This document shows positions 36,466 to 48,490 of a stretch of DNA of 64,000 nt, one piece after another. The stretch lies in assembly GCF_965363235.1 (NCBI RefSeq), contig NC_134845.1, forward strand, positions 68,787,261 through 68,851,260, read 5' to 3'. Every line of letters begins with the position of its first letter. Within the stretch, counting starts at the first letter, position 1. Below the pieces are notes generated by a model. The model was not told the origin of the DNA, did no database searches, and saw only the letters and a program-made list of their open reading frames with translations. A program made the translations under genes and the position numbers. Source of the DNA: Mytilus galloprovincialis (taxonomy: Eukaryota; Mollusca; Bivalvia; Mytilida; Mytilidae).

Positions 36466-37292
36466 TTTGTTATTTCAAAAGACAAGCTTGATTTTTGTTA
36501 TCATCAATTGGTCAACGGCGGACGGTGTAAATAATCTTTAAAAATGTAATAGCTAAGCAGATAACTGTAACGATACACTATTACAAAGTCCAGAAGCGAA
36601 TCATGTATTACTTTTTAGGCATTTGATAAGATTGATGGAACAAAAATACAATTATTTTGCCGTCTAAAAAATTCATCAGAAATATATTTGTTTTGTCTGA
36701 TGAAAGTAATTACACGTTATAATAACCTTGATAGTTCATAATATCACATATACACGTATATACCTTCAAATTGCTGTTGTTTTTTCTTCAAAATCACGAC
36801 TGGTCATACAGTCAAAAAATCTGAAATCGCTTCTAGAATACAGTCAGTTCTAGACTGATCGTACAGTAATTTATTTTGGGATCCTCAAGGAAAACATATT
36901 TTTTATGGGAAATACGAATATTCTACTTAAATACGAAAAGAATATTGAAACAGTATATATTTAACTGTAAACTGATGCAAATATTTGCAATAAAAGATTA
37001 TTTGCTTTGTACTACGAGAGCAAAATTGTCCATCGATTTCACTTTTTCTACCAAGTTGATGTGATGCACACGTATATTTTATATTCTAATGCATGTTTTT
37101 GTTACAGTTACTCATATTTATGATGCTATATATACCTTGAAGATGTTCAAAGCACTTTGTAGATATTGAAGTAAACACATGATGAGAAAAAGTTACCGTA
37201 GGCAAAACCGTCCTGTTAGCCAGTTGGAAATCATCGCTTCGAAAATCGCGACTTCCGGATAGCGTACAGAATAGTATCTACACTGTGTATTT

Positions 37293-37731
37293 GTATTATA
37301 ATGATCTAATAAAATTGGTATGTCTCTGAACTCGTTTTTACGGAAATGGGCGTTTTTTGTTCACACAAAAAAAAAAAAAAAAAAATTGTTGATCTGCAAA
37401 GAAGAAAGTCATCTTTAATAGCATCTATTTACAAAGAATCATTTTGTCTTGTAACACTTTGGGATTGACCATAATCAATGAGAGAAAACAGTGATTAACT
37501 TAGGGATGACATCAAAAGATCAATGTAGGATAAACAAAAACTTAAATTCAAATAGTTTTTGGGTGGGGGGGGGGGGGGATAAAATTTGCTGCAAGTTTTG
37601 TTAATTTCACATCGATTTTACATATTTCCATATTGCTCAATCAATTTTTCCCAAATTAAGTTACATTGTAAGAGGGGGGAGGGGTGGGGTCAGTGAACAA
37701 ACTATTTGAATTAAGTTTTTTTTTATCCTAC
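37293..37731. other. no gene seen; G-rich runs
   Basis: Contains a poly-A run near 37368 and G runs at 37562-37579 and 37673-37688. Nothing else is recognised. Confidence 0.5.
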
Positions 37732-38485
37732 AGGTTGCATTTCTGTAAATATTGACAATGCAATTTCCCATAGGAACTCCTTTTTGCGGCTAAAACTGTA
37801 CCACTTTTGCTATCATGAAGTTTTGAAAAAATCTTATCCTAGAATTGAAAGTTCAAATGCACTACAATTTTTCAAAGGTCAAAATATAGGGCTGTGCGAC
37901 ATATTTTCAACGTTTATATGCTCTGAACTTTTCAGAGTTTAAACTAACACTAATTTTCTTAACTATCCCTACCTCGAATGAAGGGTTACCAACTTACCAC
38001 AGATTTCAATGTAAACAATATGCACATGTATTTACTGGTAACATTCCCAAGTTATGTCTCTATGAGATGGAACACAGAGAGCATAAGGCAGCAACCATTT
38101 GATTTTCTGGGGGGGGCTATGGTTTTTTTTTTGGGACAAATTTTTTTTCCGCCTGCGGCTAAAAACAATCCATTTTTTTTGCGACAAGTCAAAAACAATT
38201 TTTTTCTTTCAATTTTAGCATTACATATAGTGGCAGCTGAGGGTGAAACAAACAATTTTTTTTTTCTCAGAATCAAAAACAAATTATTTTTTTCTCCAAA
38301 AACTGGAAACAAACTTTTTTTCCAAAAAAACCATAGCCCCCCCCCCCCCCCCCCCCAGAAAATCAAATGGTTGCTGCCTAACTGGGAACCAGTTTGTAAA
38401 CAAAATTAATTTCTATGAATATAATCTCACCAAAAGAGGCGTGTTTTGAGAAACAGCTGTATTTACATAATGCAACCTACATTGA
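37732..38485 (+). repeat. dispersed repeat, R6 family, interrupted
   Basis: Second R6 copy, collinear with 14686-15150 and carrying an insertion at 38087-38378. Confidence 0.75.
38087..38378. mobile_element. 292-bp MITE, TAA duplication
   Basis: The inverted ends begin GGCAGCAACCATTTGATTTT (about 36 bp plus a G/C run). TAA flanks both sides (38084-38086 and 38379-38381). A 3-bp TAA duplication and G-starting ends fit PIF/Harbinger-type MITEs. The Phe/Lys-rich open frames on both strands are by-products of its poly-T/A interior. Confidence 0.8.
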
Positions 38486-38489
38486 ACTT

Positions 38490-39235
38490 TTGATGTTGTC
38501 CCTTAACTTGTATGCCCACAACTATCAATCGGAAGGGGAGGTGTTTAACTTTGGTCATACTTGTGTATTAATACATGTACAAGACTCTGATTTTGAAGGA
38601 AACATATATATTCTTTCAGTGTTTCAAACTGCAATATTTTGAATCTTAGGAAAGCATTCAAATTGCGATTAAAAGTAATGAAAATTGCTTTATTTCCCCA
38701 TGTATGGTCAATTGTTTGCATGCAGCAATTGGATGAAAAGACATCAGTTTTGACTAGTAAAGTCATTTACAGCAGCCGTGTTTATGCCATTCATTTAAAT
38801 CTAGACATCAACAAATGTTATTCAAATATGATCAAATATTTATGACTAAGCTGGAGAAAGATAGATTACTGGTATGATTTGTCCAATTGTTACACACGAT
38901 GTTCAGATTTGGGGTCTTTGACCAAACAAACAAACTACATGCTTCTATACATGACGAAAGACGAAACAGAAGATGGCCTGGTAATACATATGACCAGCCG
39001 TATATGTATTGTTCATATTTAAATTAAGAAATGTAGTTATGTAGACCTGTAATATGAAAAACTTTCACATACTTTCAATAAATTAAATGAGGATGTTAAA
39101 TTTGATGTATGCCTTTTTGTGCTTCTTTATTACATTTGTTGTTTTTATAGTGATTAAGATGATAACATAATGTTGACTGCTTTACCCCTATTTTGACATT
39201 TTTACTCTTTGAGTATGTTTGTTTTGTTCACTAAT
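38490..39235. other. no gene seen
   Basis: Short overlapping open frames without splice or codon support; I assign none. Confidence 0.4.
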
Positions 39236-39239
39236 CGTT

Positions 39240-39460
39240 AACAATGTGATGAAATTTGATGCGACTGTCATATAAGTAAGAGGTTTAGCTAGCTATAAAA
39301 CCAGGTTCAATCCACCATTTTCTACATTAGAAAATGCCTGTACCAAGTCAGGAATATGGCAGTTTGATGTGATTGGACTTTTGATTTTGCCTTTTGATTT
39401 TGGACTTTCCTTTTTGAATTTTCCTCGGAGTTCAGTATTTTTGTGTTTTTACTTTTTAAA
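39240..39460 (+). repeat. dispersed repeat, R4 family
   Basis: Near-collinear with 26985-27195 (GCGACTGTCATATAAGTAAG, ACCAGGTTCAATCC, CTCGGAGTTCAGTATTTTTG). Confidence 0.75.
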
Positions 39461-39469
39461 ATCAGTTCA

Positions 39470-41228
39470 ATGAAGCTCACAGGAGTAACGGCACTGTAGT
39501 TGAGGAGTCCCTACCGTCAATTGGCGATTTGATGTTCGCAAATGCAGTTTTACTGTTGACGCGTAGGCGAGACAGTAAAACGGAAATTTGCGACCGTCAA
39601 ATCAAAATTGATTGTGGCTACTCTTAAATAATACGTTAGAGCTTGGAATAAATGGGGAATGTGTCCATGGGACACTAATGATGCCCCCTCTTGCATAAAC
39701 ATAAAACATTATAAAGCATTACGTATAAATTTTATAACATTTTGTTGAAGCAAACTAAAGGTAGAGAACAGAAACGAAAAATTCAGAAAACGATCTCCTA
39801 AAAATATTCCAAGCGTCGTCACTACTTCATTATGATGTCTTATATAAGGAAAAAGACTAAAAACTATCAATTTCTCGGATTTCATAGTGAGTCTGTGCAT
39901 GTGTAGAGACACATGTTACCATCCTTGTTTTTAGATAAATTGATTCAAAGTTGACTGATATGCATAGAAGTTTGTTTGATAAGAGGTTGTAAACTGTCCG
40001 GTTGCAAATACTTCAGGCATGTTCAGAACGACACAATACAGTAATTGTGTCTGAAAGACACATTTTAATGCATCCATAAATTACTATTAGAAACATTCCG
40101 TCAGTTGTAAAAGTGCTTGATAAAATAACATATATTTGGAATGACGTAAACATGTGGGTTGTGTGCGTATTTGCGGACAAACCTTGCAAACTGTACATTT
40201 GAAAAGACCAAGTTCAACACTCTGATATTCGTAAAAATTATGCAATAAAAATATCTGAGAATATATATATATGCATCCTCTACAAGTAAAACACACAGCG
40301 CATTATGTAAATTCCAACCATTTTAAACGAAATTGACTGAAAGTGTCACAAAAATGTGCCGTTTTTCACTCAATCCTGCGTTTCTATAATTTGTATTTAT
40401 ACTTTATAAAAAATCGGAAACTGTGTGCATCAGACTTACAAATTCAATGAAAGAGACAGCGTAACAGTCAGTGAAAAAGTTATTGGGGTTCTTGAAGCAG
40501 AATAAACGACACTTCTATCTTGTGAAAGGACAAGACGGGGACAAGCCATAAAAACACAAGATATTAGATTGATTTCTATTGAAATGAGCTTCCCATACAT
40601 TAGTTTATTTTAGGTTTTACGGCGGGAGATAAGAGAAAGGGGACGTGAGAAAGGAGAAATTTATCCCATGTCCGACCCCTCATAAATCTATTAGACTGTA
40701 AAAGTGACGACATCAAAAATCAAATTTATTCTGTCTTTTTGTGGTAAAAAGCATTGTGCATAACTTTTATATCAGTTGGTTGAGGTTAAAGTTAGAGAAC
40801 GGAAACCAATTTTGTTAAAACAGACGTATACCATGATACGTACATTCGGATGGACGTACAAACAGACAAGGATAAAACTCAATGCCCCTTTGCTACGGGG
40901 GGGGGGGGGGGGGGGGGGGGGAGGCATAAAAATGTACATTTATGAAATAAAAATAAAATTCCGCGAAACTTCATGAATGGTTTTTGCACAAAGAAGTTAT
41001 GGCTTAACGTGACGTCATATAAATGAAAACTAACAAACTGAAGGTCATAACGTTACTTGTACGATTCAAATTTTGATAAAATTACATCAAAACGGCGATT
41101 TTGAGGTAGGTGTTGTTTTATTTTCGATAGTATTGTAGTTACCGAACATTGGTTAATCAAAGCAATTCAAAATGGCGGGTCCCTCCTTTTTTGAATTATT
41201 TGAATTCGAGTTATCTCCCTTATTTTTT
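39470..41228. other. no gene seen; 24-bp G run
   Basis: Unassigned AT-rich sequence with a G run of about 24 at 40898-40921. No exon supported. Confidence 0.4.
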
Positions 41229-41331
41229 TTTTTTAGAAAACTAAAATCAACGAATTTAAAAACCCACGAACATGTAAATATTACTCAAACCACGAATATT
41301 GATACACATGAATTAAAGTACTTTCACAGTA
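41229..41331. mobile_element. right end of the CTGTGAAAG MITE
   Basis: Ends TTAAAGTACTTTCACAG followed by TA, and matches about 22115-22203. The left part is absent locally. Confidence 0.7.
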
Positions 41332-41399
41332 TTGTCAATGTGTTAATTTGAGCCATGGTCACCATCATAGAGTAATTTCAGACGGGAAATCCAAATATT

Positions 41400-41655
41400 T
41401 TCTTTTTTATATGACTTGTTTGTTGGTCCTTGAGTTACAAATATTCAACATAGCGAGAGTTAAGCCCTTTTTTAACTGATTTTTATAGTTCCTTCTTATG
41501 TAGTTCTGTTACAACGCTGTCCCATAGCTGACTATGTGGTATGGACTTTGATCATTGTTGAAAGAAATATGGTGACCTATAGTTGTTAATTACTGTGTCA
41601 TTTGGTCCCTTGTGAAGAGTTGTCTCATTGGCAATCATACCACATCTTCTTTTTA
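41400..41655 (+). repeat. R1 tail repeat, plus orientation
   Basis: Ends TTGGCAATCATACCACATCT followed by TCTTTTTA, the terminal sequence of the RT element tail. The upstream part carries CTGATTTTTATAGTTC, also seen in the tail at about 20240 (complement). Confidence 0.75.
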
Positions 41656-41871
41656 TACATAAACATTTGATAAAGATAGACAAGTTACATGTATATATAG
41701 GTATCAAAATGAAAATAATATAAATTTTGTGCACTCAAAGTTCTTTTCTTGCTTTACCCGTATTCCGATAAGCGCAAACCCCAAAACTTTTAAGCAAGGA
41801 GGTATATGTAAACAAATTGTCTATGATTGAATTAAACATTTCCTCTTATTTATAATCTTACCACATATTTC

Positions 41872-44800
41872 TCAAAATGAATCCTTTTTCTTTGGAAGGT
41901 TCAGCGTCTTCTCCTGTTTTGTCAAGGGAAGAGCATCCATCTCTTTATACCGTCTAGGATAAAACCTGTTCCTCATACCAAAAGTCTGTTCTATCATAGT
42001 TTTGTGCTCAAATGACAACACATGCAAAAATCCACATGAACCTTTAAGTTCTTGAACAATGTGTTCCTCAAGACTTGTTCGGAGTGTTAAATGATTGAGA
42101 ACCATCCAAATTTTAAGAACAGATGACATATCTAATTCAGCCTCGGGATATTCATTTCTCCATAACGGAATTGGTGGTCCTTTATTACGCAAAAAAATAT
42201 CATGTTCATGGTCATATAAATAAATGTCAAAATGAGTTCCAGTAACGGCTAATGTTGGAACAAGAGTAAAAGGAACGACATTGCTCTTGTTCTTATTCAT
42301 TTTCAACTGATAATATTTATGGTAAAAAGAAAAAGTGATAGCTTGAGCAACAAACTTTGATACATTCCTTTCATATCTTAGAAGTGCAATATTTTCTTCA
42401 CTTTCAATTATCTGTCTTTCTTCAAAATCTGCATGAAAATAGATATCACCTTCAGCTATTTGTTCATCTCTATCTTTTTCTTCAGGCCTTGCAATCAAAG
42501 TACTTCCCCCAATAGAATTGACCAATATATCTGGATATCCATACCACAGAAATTCACTTCCTACAAAAAATGAAAAGTGAATCTTGTAAAAGTTGAAACA
42601 ATTGCAAGTAACTTCTTAAATCTTTTCCAAAACTGGATCAGGAAAATTAATCCACTTATGGTTGAGCACATAGTGGGGCTTAATTTAATGCAATGACTTT
42701 TTGAGATTGTTGGTTTTCATCCCTTATAGATCTTGTTACTGTATATATATACTGTAAATTCAGAAATTATTTCATGCATTTATTATGAGAATTTTATAGA
42801 ATGGACTAATATGTACATTCAATTTAAAGTAGTTGTAATTTCAGGAAAATCTGCATACAGCTCCATGCATGTAATTAATAGAATAGTTCCTATTCATGTT
42901 TTTAAAACATACACCCAGCTGCATTTGATTATTCATACTGATAAAATTCTTAATTTACATGTACAGTAATTAGTGGTTTCCTGTTAAGATTGACAAATGG
43001 TTAATTTTCGTACTCAATGCTCTTCAACTTCGTACTATATTTGGCCTTTTTAACTTTGCTAAATTCAAGGGTCACTGATGAGTCTTAATTTGTAGACGAA
43101 ACAAGCATTTGGCGTAAATACAAAATTTAATCCTGGTATCTACATTGTACATGTATGATGAGTTTATTTACTTTAAGAATAATACTGATCCAGAAAAAAG
43201 TATATATAAGGTATATGTACACTGTGAATGTAGAAACTAAAGGTCATTGAGGTCATTATGATTGATGCTTCTGCATTCAATTTTTTGTCAATATTACTTT
43301 ATTAGTGCTTACATGTAAGTACATACGTAATTCACACAATGAAAATCAGACCATGTTTTATTATCATTTGGGTCAAGTTTAAACTCAAGGTCAGAGTGAC
43401 CTGTGAGCATTAGATACATACCTATACCAGAATTGTTGTATGGTATTTTCTCTCCACACTCATCACAAGGACATTTATTATATGTGTCATGTGATCTATG
43501 ATCATGTGATACATAATAATTTTGACCAAAGTTTGCTGCTAGTCTTCCAAACAGATGGTTAGCTAGAAGTACGGTCCTGAATAATTCACTTTCCTCTTCA
43601 GTATAAAACATCTTCTCTAAGCATCTTTCATGAAAATCTGAAATGAAAGGATTTGTATTTATATACAAGTGATGGGAAATGACTTGAAAATCAAAATTTA
43701 TTGCTTAAAATATTTGGACAGTATGCTCCAGCTGAATTTTAAGTTTTGTAAATAAATATGGATATAGTGTAGGAATTTAGTATTAAAACACCTTTTATAT
43801 ATATAGATGCGAATAAAATGCATAAAAAACTATTGAACAAATACATGTATCATCTGATAACATAAAATAAACTTATACAGTGCCAGATCTAGACATATGA
43901 ACAAACTATAAAAAATCTCTTATTTCCGTTTTAATATTTCTTTTTAAAATTAAGCAAATTTAAAAATACAAAGGAATATTCATCAGCAATACCAAATTAA
44001 ATAATTACATGGTGATATTTTTATAATCATAGACCATGTAGACAGTTAAACATTTATATTTAGTTTTATATGAAAAACTGTGTTATGTGAATTGATTTGT
44101 TTTTTTCAATAGATTAAATTAACATTCATGGACAAAAAGACTGCATGTACAATTATTCTGAAATTTGTGATTAAAGGGAGAAAACTCAATTTATCAACCT
44201 GTTTCAATTTCAAATAGTCACATTTGTTTCTTTTAAATGAATATAGTACATGTATACATTGTACATATATACATGCTAGTCATGAAATTGAAGATTTTGA
44301 CAAAGGGGCCCACAAAGTTAATAAAATCATTATACATATATATATATAATACAATGTATATCCATAATTTTCAAGATACAAAAATGTAACTGAAAACCAG
44401 CAATTGTATTGTAACATTAAGACAGCAACAAATAAAATAAGAATGTAGGCTTTATAACAAATTATTTATGTTTTTTATACGCTGTCATGACTGTGTAAGT
44501 ATACAGTAACTTTTAATATTTAGATTATTAAATTCAGTTATAAATGATTTATCATGGTTATCGCTATTTTCAATCAAACCATTATTGTAGAGATAATGAT
44601 TCTGTCCAGTGGCTGATATTTAATAACAGAACTACACAAAAAACATGCATGCCATATTTTTCCGACCATTAATTGTAGTGCTCTACCTTTTCTGGTCAAT
44701 TATTTTCTCCATTTAGAAACTTACCACTTGGTAGAGCAAACAAAAGTAAGTTTGATATGTGTGCAGTCATGTCATGATGACGCTGAAGCCTGTCAAATTT

Positions 44801-45758
44801 TCCTTACACATTTTGATGTCGCAGATAATTTAAATTTATTTCTGCTCACTTTATAAAAGTCATGTACTTGTCATGCTTGTCTGACCTGAAGTGTAACATG
44901 ATACGGATGCTGGACATCTAAGAGTGACTGACAATGACTAAGCAAGGTGTCAGATAAGCCAAAGTATTATGAAGTCTTGACTCTTGAAAGGCTATATTAT
45001 TTTTTAGAGAGAACAGGCCATATTTAATATTTTTCCTTAAAATATGCTGTAACAGTTGCACTAAATATAACTAAGGTGTCAAAGCAAAAATATTAAAAAG
45101 CCTTTCTAGACGTCATACATGTTTTAATAGACTACTATCAAGCTCGTTTCAAATCCGTCAAAAACTTTGGTTTTATTGAACATCATTGATTTTTTTTACG
45201 GTTACAGAAGAACTCCATAGGGACAATATGTACAGGTAGGTGTCAGAAAATATAGGCCTGGTATAAACATGATAAAAGTAAGTTACACTTTTAAATCAAA
45301 TTACCTTGGTTTTCTAAAAATCCTGTCCTGAAAGCTTGAGTTGCAAAGTCTAATTTTGCACTTTTACTTAATTTACCATCTGTAGTATTACAAAGGGCAT
45401 CAAAACCTTTCTTGAAAACTGATTCAAATTTAATTTGAGTTGTGTAAATGTTTTCGTCATCTTCATTTGAAACAAATTGATCAATCCTTTTTCCATTTGA
45501 ATTTTTTACTATTTGTCGAATGTCTATACCAGAGTTTGTGAAGCTTCTTCCGAGTGAGAATTTAACAATCTGATACGGTTCAAAGGTAATATCAGTATAC
45601 TTTTCAAGACACCTGCTAATAGCATTGGAGATATCGTCTTCAGAATAAATTTTATATGGAAAGTTCTTGTTATTTGTTTGCATTAAAGTATGAGCAGATC
45701 GAAATGACTGTGTAATGACGACAAAGCTACATTTTCTTCGAACAAGTGATGTTATCAT
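41872..45758 (-). CDS. uncharacterised ~452-aa protein, possible PD-(D/E)XK fold
   Basis: Three exons: 45305-45758 (from the first ATG), 43422-43637 and 41872-42560, total 1359 nt. Donors are GTAATT and GTATGT; acceptors are TTTCAG and TTTGTAG. All junctions are phase 1, and exon 2 is exactly 216 nt. The N-terminal third is hydrophilic (EDDISNAISRCLEKYTDITF). Exon 2 has a CPCDEC cluster that could bind zinc. Exon 3 begins SEFLWYGYPDILVNS and contains FVAQAITFSFYHKYY, LVPTLAVTGTHFDIYLYDHE and LKIWMVLNHL before a Lys-rich end and TGA. That order resembles a large uncharacterised bivalve family that I associate tentatively with PD-(D/E)XK nucleases, although no clear E-x-K is visible. The exon 2 frame stays open another 110 bases past the donor, so a longer form is possible. 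Confidence 0.68.
42561..43421 (-). other. intron 2 of the nuclease-like gene, with R2 fragment
   Basis: Contains an inverted R2 fragment at 43015-43160 (CTGATGAGTCTTAATTTGTA, GACGAAACAAGCA). No exon is seen. Confidence 0.55.
43638..45304 (-). other. intron 1 of the nuclease-like gene
   Basis: 1.67 kb of AT-rich sequence with scattered TA-rich runs. No exon or repeat is recognised. Confidence 0.55.
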
Positions 45759-45829
45759 CTTTTTGAACTTATTCAATCCTCAATCTCAGGGAATGCTTGT
45801 GAAGGGGAAAGGAATCTACGTTATTGTGG

Positions 45830-45980
45830 TTGGAATCTCTTTCGATACTAATACTTAAAAAATAAACCACCGGAGCACCACCGATACCAACAATAATGGG
45901 ACATATAGCTGGACCTCCCCTTTATCCTGGGTTGGGAACCGGCCCCCTTTTTAAAATGACTGGATCCGCCCCTGCAGTTT
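45830..45980 (-). repeat. partial palindromic MITE-like copy
   Basis: Right end ACTGGATCCGCCCCTGCAG, related to the element at 11460-11632. Confidence 0.5.
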
Positions 45981-46985
45981 CAAGGTCTCTGATACAATGG
46001 AATACAATACAAGAGAATTGATTTTAAGATATAGTTCAAATTGAATTATTACAGCTTGCATGATGATGGGTCTGAACCCTCACTGCTTCTAAAAACTTCT
46101 TAATGAAGACTCCAACCATGACAAACAAGTTCAGGGTGGGGTTTAGAATGTGTTTTAGTTTGTTAAATGCATCAAGATATTGAAATAATAATGGTACCTA
46201 TTAAAATGGTACATAACGTGAGGATACCCAAATTGCACCTATTTTAATATTTTTTTAACTTACGTATATTTATGCTTCAGACAAAATTAAAGTTTTAATT
46301 ATGAGGTTTTTTTTGTAGATGTATCATTATTTACTATATAGTTTCATCATTTTAATTTTTAATCCATATGGAATCATATAAAAATTGGTCTGAACTGACC
46401 TCCAACTGATTCTGAAATGAGGAGTACCCAAATTGCATCCATGCTTAAATTTGCATCGTCAAAAGTCAAATAACAGAGCTTTTGTTTAATTTTTTCAAAT
46501 ATGTTGAACAATTGGATATAAGTCCATGCTTATTCTTCATTTTTTAAGAAATGGACACTTGTAACATTTTGTGTTTGTGTCGACGCATGGCGACGTTTAC
46601 GTACATTTTGCTTTTTTTTTTTAGTAAACACTTCATCTGTTGATAAATACTGTGAACGTTTTATATATCTTAATAGTTTTACCTATGTTAAAAGACGTGC
46701 ATAATATCAAATAGTCTTTGAGATAAGCAAACAAAAAATAATAAAATTGAACGGTCCTCCAGTCATGCTTCACTGTTTCCCTATAATATAATATATCCAG
46801 AGGATTAATATCATAAGAGTTTTCAATGTAATATAAGAGTCCAAAGTAAATCCACCCAATTCTAATCTAGCATCTATGTTATTGGCTGTTTATTTCAATC
46901 CTAATACTCTTCATAAAAATGAGAATGAACCTTCTCAACAGGATATTTTTCAATCTGCCGGTGTAAGAGTATCAGAAAAATATTA
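45981..46985. other. no gene seen
   Basis: AT-rich. A local imperfect repeat of the phrase ACCCAAATTGCA occurs at about 46227 and 46426. Nothing else is found. Confidence 0.4.
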
Positions 46986-46989
46986 TTTT

Positions 46990-47530
46990 CTGCAGCTCTA
47001 TAAAAGAGGGACGAAAGATACCAGAGGGACAGTCAAACTCATAAAATAAAAATAAACTGACAACGCTATGGCTAAAAATGAAAAAGACTAACAGACAAAC
47101 AATAGTACACATGACACAACATAGAAAACTAAAGAATAAACTGCACGAACCCCACCAAAAAATAGGGGTGATCTCAGGTGCTCCGGAAGGGTAAGCATAT
47201 CCTGCTCCACATGTGGCACCCGCCGTGTTGCTTATGAGATTACAAATCCGGTAAATAGTCTTATTCGGTAAGTCACATTTATGAAAGGGAAGGGGATTGT
47301 AGTTACGACGTAAGGAACATATCAGATATCATTTGTGAAACGGTTATTCCATAACGGTCAACAAACTGGTGATGGCGTCCGTAAAATTTACGAAGAGATA
47401 ATTTATAAACTTCACCATTTGGAACTCTTGATTTAATAGCTTCCTTGTGAGCAACAACCCGCTATCAAGAAAATCATGATAGGAAATGAAAGCACGGGAA
47501 TATCGTATCAATTGGGAGATATATATACAC
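46990..47530 (-). repeat. dispersed repeat, R5 family, longest copy
   Basis: Starts CGAAAGATACCAGAGGGACA and runs through GACAACGCTATGGCTAAAAA, the ATAGGGGTGATCTCAGGTGC block, CAACAAACTGGTGATGGCG and TATCGTATCAATTGGGAGAT. Shorter copies lie at 9770-10090, 11690-12690, 27490-27850 (+), 29120-29290 (+) and 52085-52160 (+). Confidence 0.75.
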
Positions 47531-47879
47531 CGTATAAGATGCCATTAAAATTGACTGAATCCATGATAAACCAAATTTTAGAGTTGTATGTCAAAATAGG
47601 TCTTATAAGGGTATCAAGTAATTTACATGACAAATTAAACAGAAGGAAACAAAACTAAAATATGACATATATGTTCTCAATAAAAGTAAAACTTTAAAAC
47701 CTTATTTAGACAACTCTTCAGTAGATTTTCAATAATTTCCTCTAAAGTTAAACAAATAATATTCCCTAGAATAAAAAAAAATAATCTATAATTGAACAAG
47801 AGGGTGTACATATATATTCTGAAACATTGGAATCTTATAGGCCTGTTTATATTTAAACTCAACAGCCATTTAATGCAAT

Positions 47880-48490
47880 ATATTTATCAAGTATGTACTG
47901 ATATAGTAAGGTTACTTTTAATGAAAAATTCTATTGTTGATCTATGTGACAGTGATGACTGTAGTTCCCTGTACTTGGCTTGTCAGAATGGACAATACTA
48001 AAATAGTAAGGATACTATTAGAAAACAAATCTAATGTTGATATATGTGACAATAATGGCAGGAGTCATCTGTACATGGCAATTTTGTGTGAACATACTGA
48101 TATAGTAAGATTGCTGTTAGAGATGAATCCTAATATTGATCTGTGTGACAATGACGGCTGAAGTCCTCGAGATAACATAGCTTCTGTTACAGAACAGTGA
48201 TGACTGTTACATATGTATCCATAGTAAAAAGTCATTAGTAGACACATATACTAAGCATCCATAGAAAACAGTTAAACAAGTAAAATAATTAGTATGCGAT
48301 AGCCTTATAAAGACTAAATCATCATATGTTACAGATTATGTCAGTAAGAAGTCAGTAGATTATACCTTTGGTTTTGTAGCTGGTTCTTCTCCATTGCACA
48401 TTGCCTGTTTTACGGGTAAGATAGATGTAGCCCGTTATCGTCTGAACAACAATGCTAACACCGACATGATAAAAAGAAGATGGCACAACA
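47880..48490 (+). pseudogene. decayed ankyrin-repeat gene segment
   Basis: Successive ankyrin-like units are visible: DIVRLLLMKNSIVDLCD, SSLYLACQNGQY, KIVRILLENKSNVDICDNNG, SHLYMAILCEHTDIVRLLLE, then SPLHIACFTGKIDVARY near 48385. The units fall in different frames, with stops after QNGQY and after NIDLCDNDG. No start, intact frame or credible splice bridges are seen. Likely a relic of a tandem ankyrin protein; similar arrays are common in bivalve genomes. Confidence 0.7.

Larger units (their letters stand above)
31345..37287. mobile_element. 5.94-kb CACAGTG-ended DNA element, Transib/RAG-like ends
   Basis: Both ends carry an identical 54-bp inverted repeat (31345-31398 and 37234-37287) beginning CACAGTGTAGATACTATTCT. 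A 5-bp direct duplication, TATTT, flanks it (31340-31344 and 37288-37292). Inside, about 400 bp from each end and in mirror orientation, are two copies each of CTGTAYGAYCAGTC: 31746-31760 and 31779-31793 on the left, 36852-36866 and 36797-36811 on the right. Transib and RAG-type elements are known for CAC-starting heptamers and 5-bp duplications, and CACAGTG is the vertebrate RSS heptamer. No nonamer and no transposase are visible, so this would be non-autonomous. The middle is filled by foldback DNA. Family assignment is inferred from the ends alone. Confidence 0.7.

Noticed and set aside
31345-37287. RSS-like nonamer next to the CACAGTG heptamer
   Set aside because: I looked for an A-rich nonamer at 12- and 23-base spacing and saw none, so only the heptamer and the 5-bp duplication are claimed.
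38052-38449. Three overlapping Phe/Lys-rich frames
   Set aside because: They are translations of the poly-T/A interior of the TAA-flanked MITE.
45759-45776. Upstream extension of the nuclease-like protein to a TTG
   Set aside because: The first ATG in frame is at 45758 and a TGA lies just upstream; a TTG start is unlikely in an animal gene.
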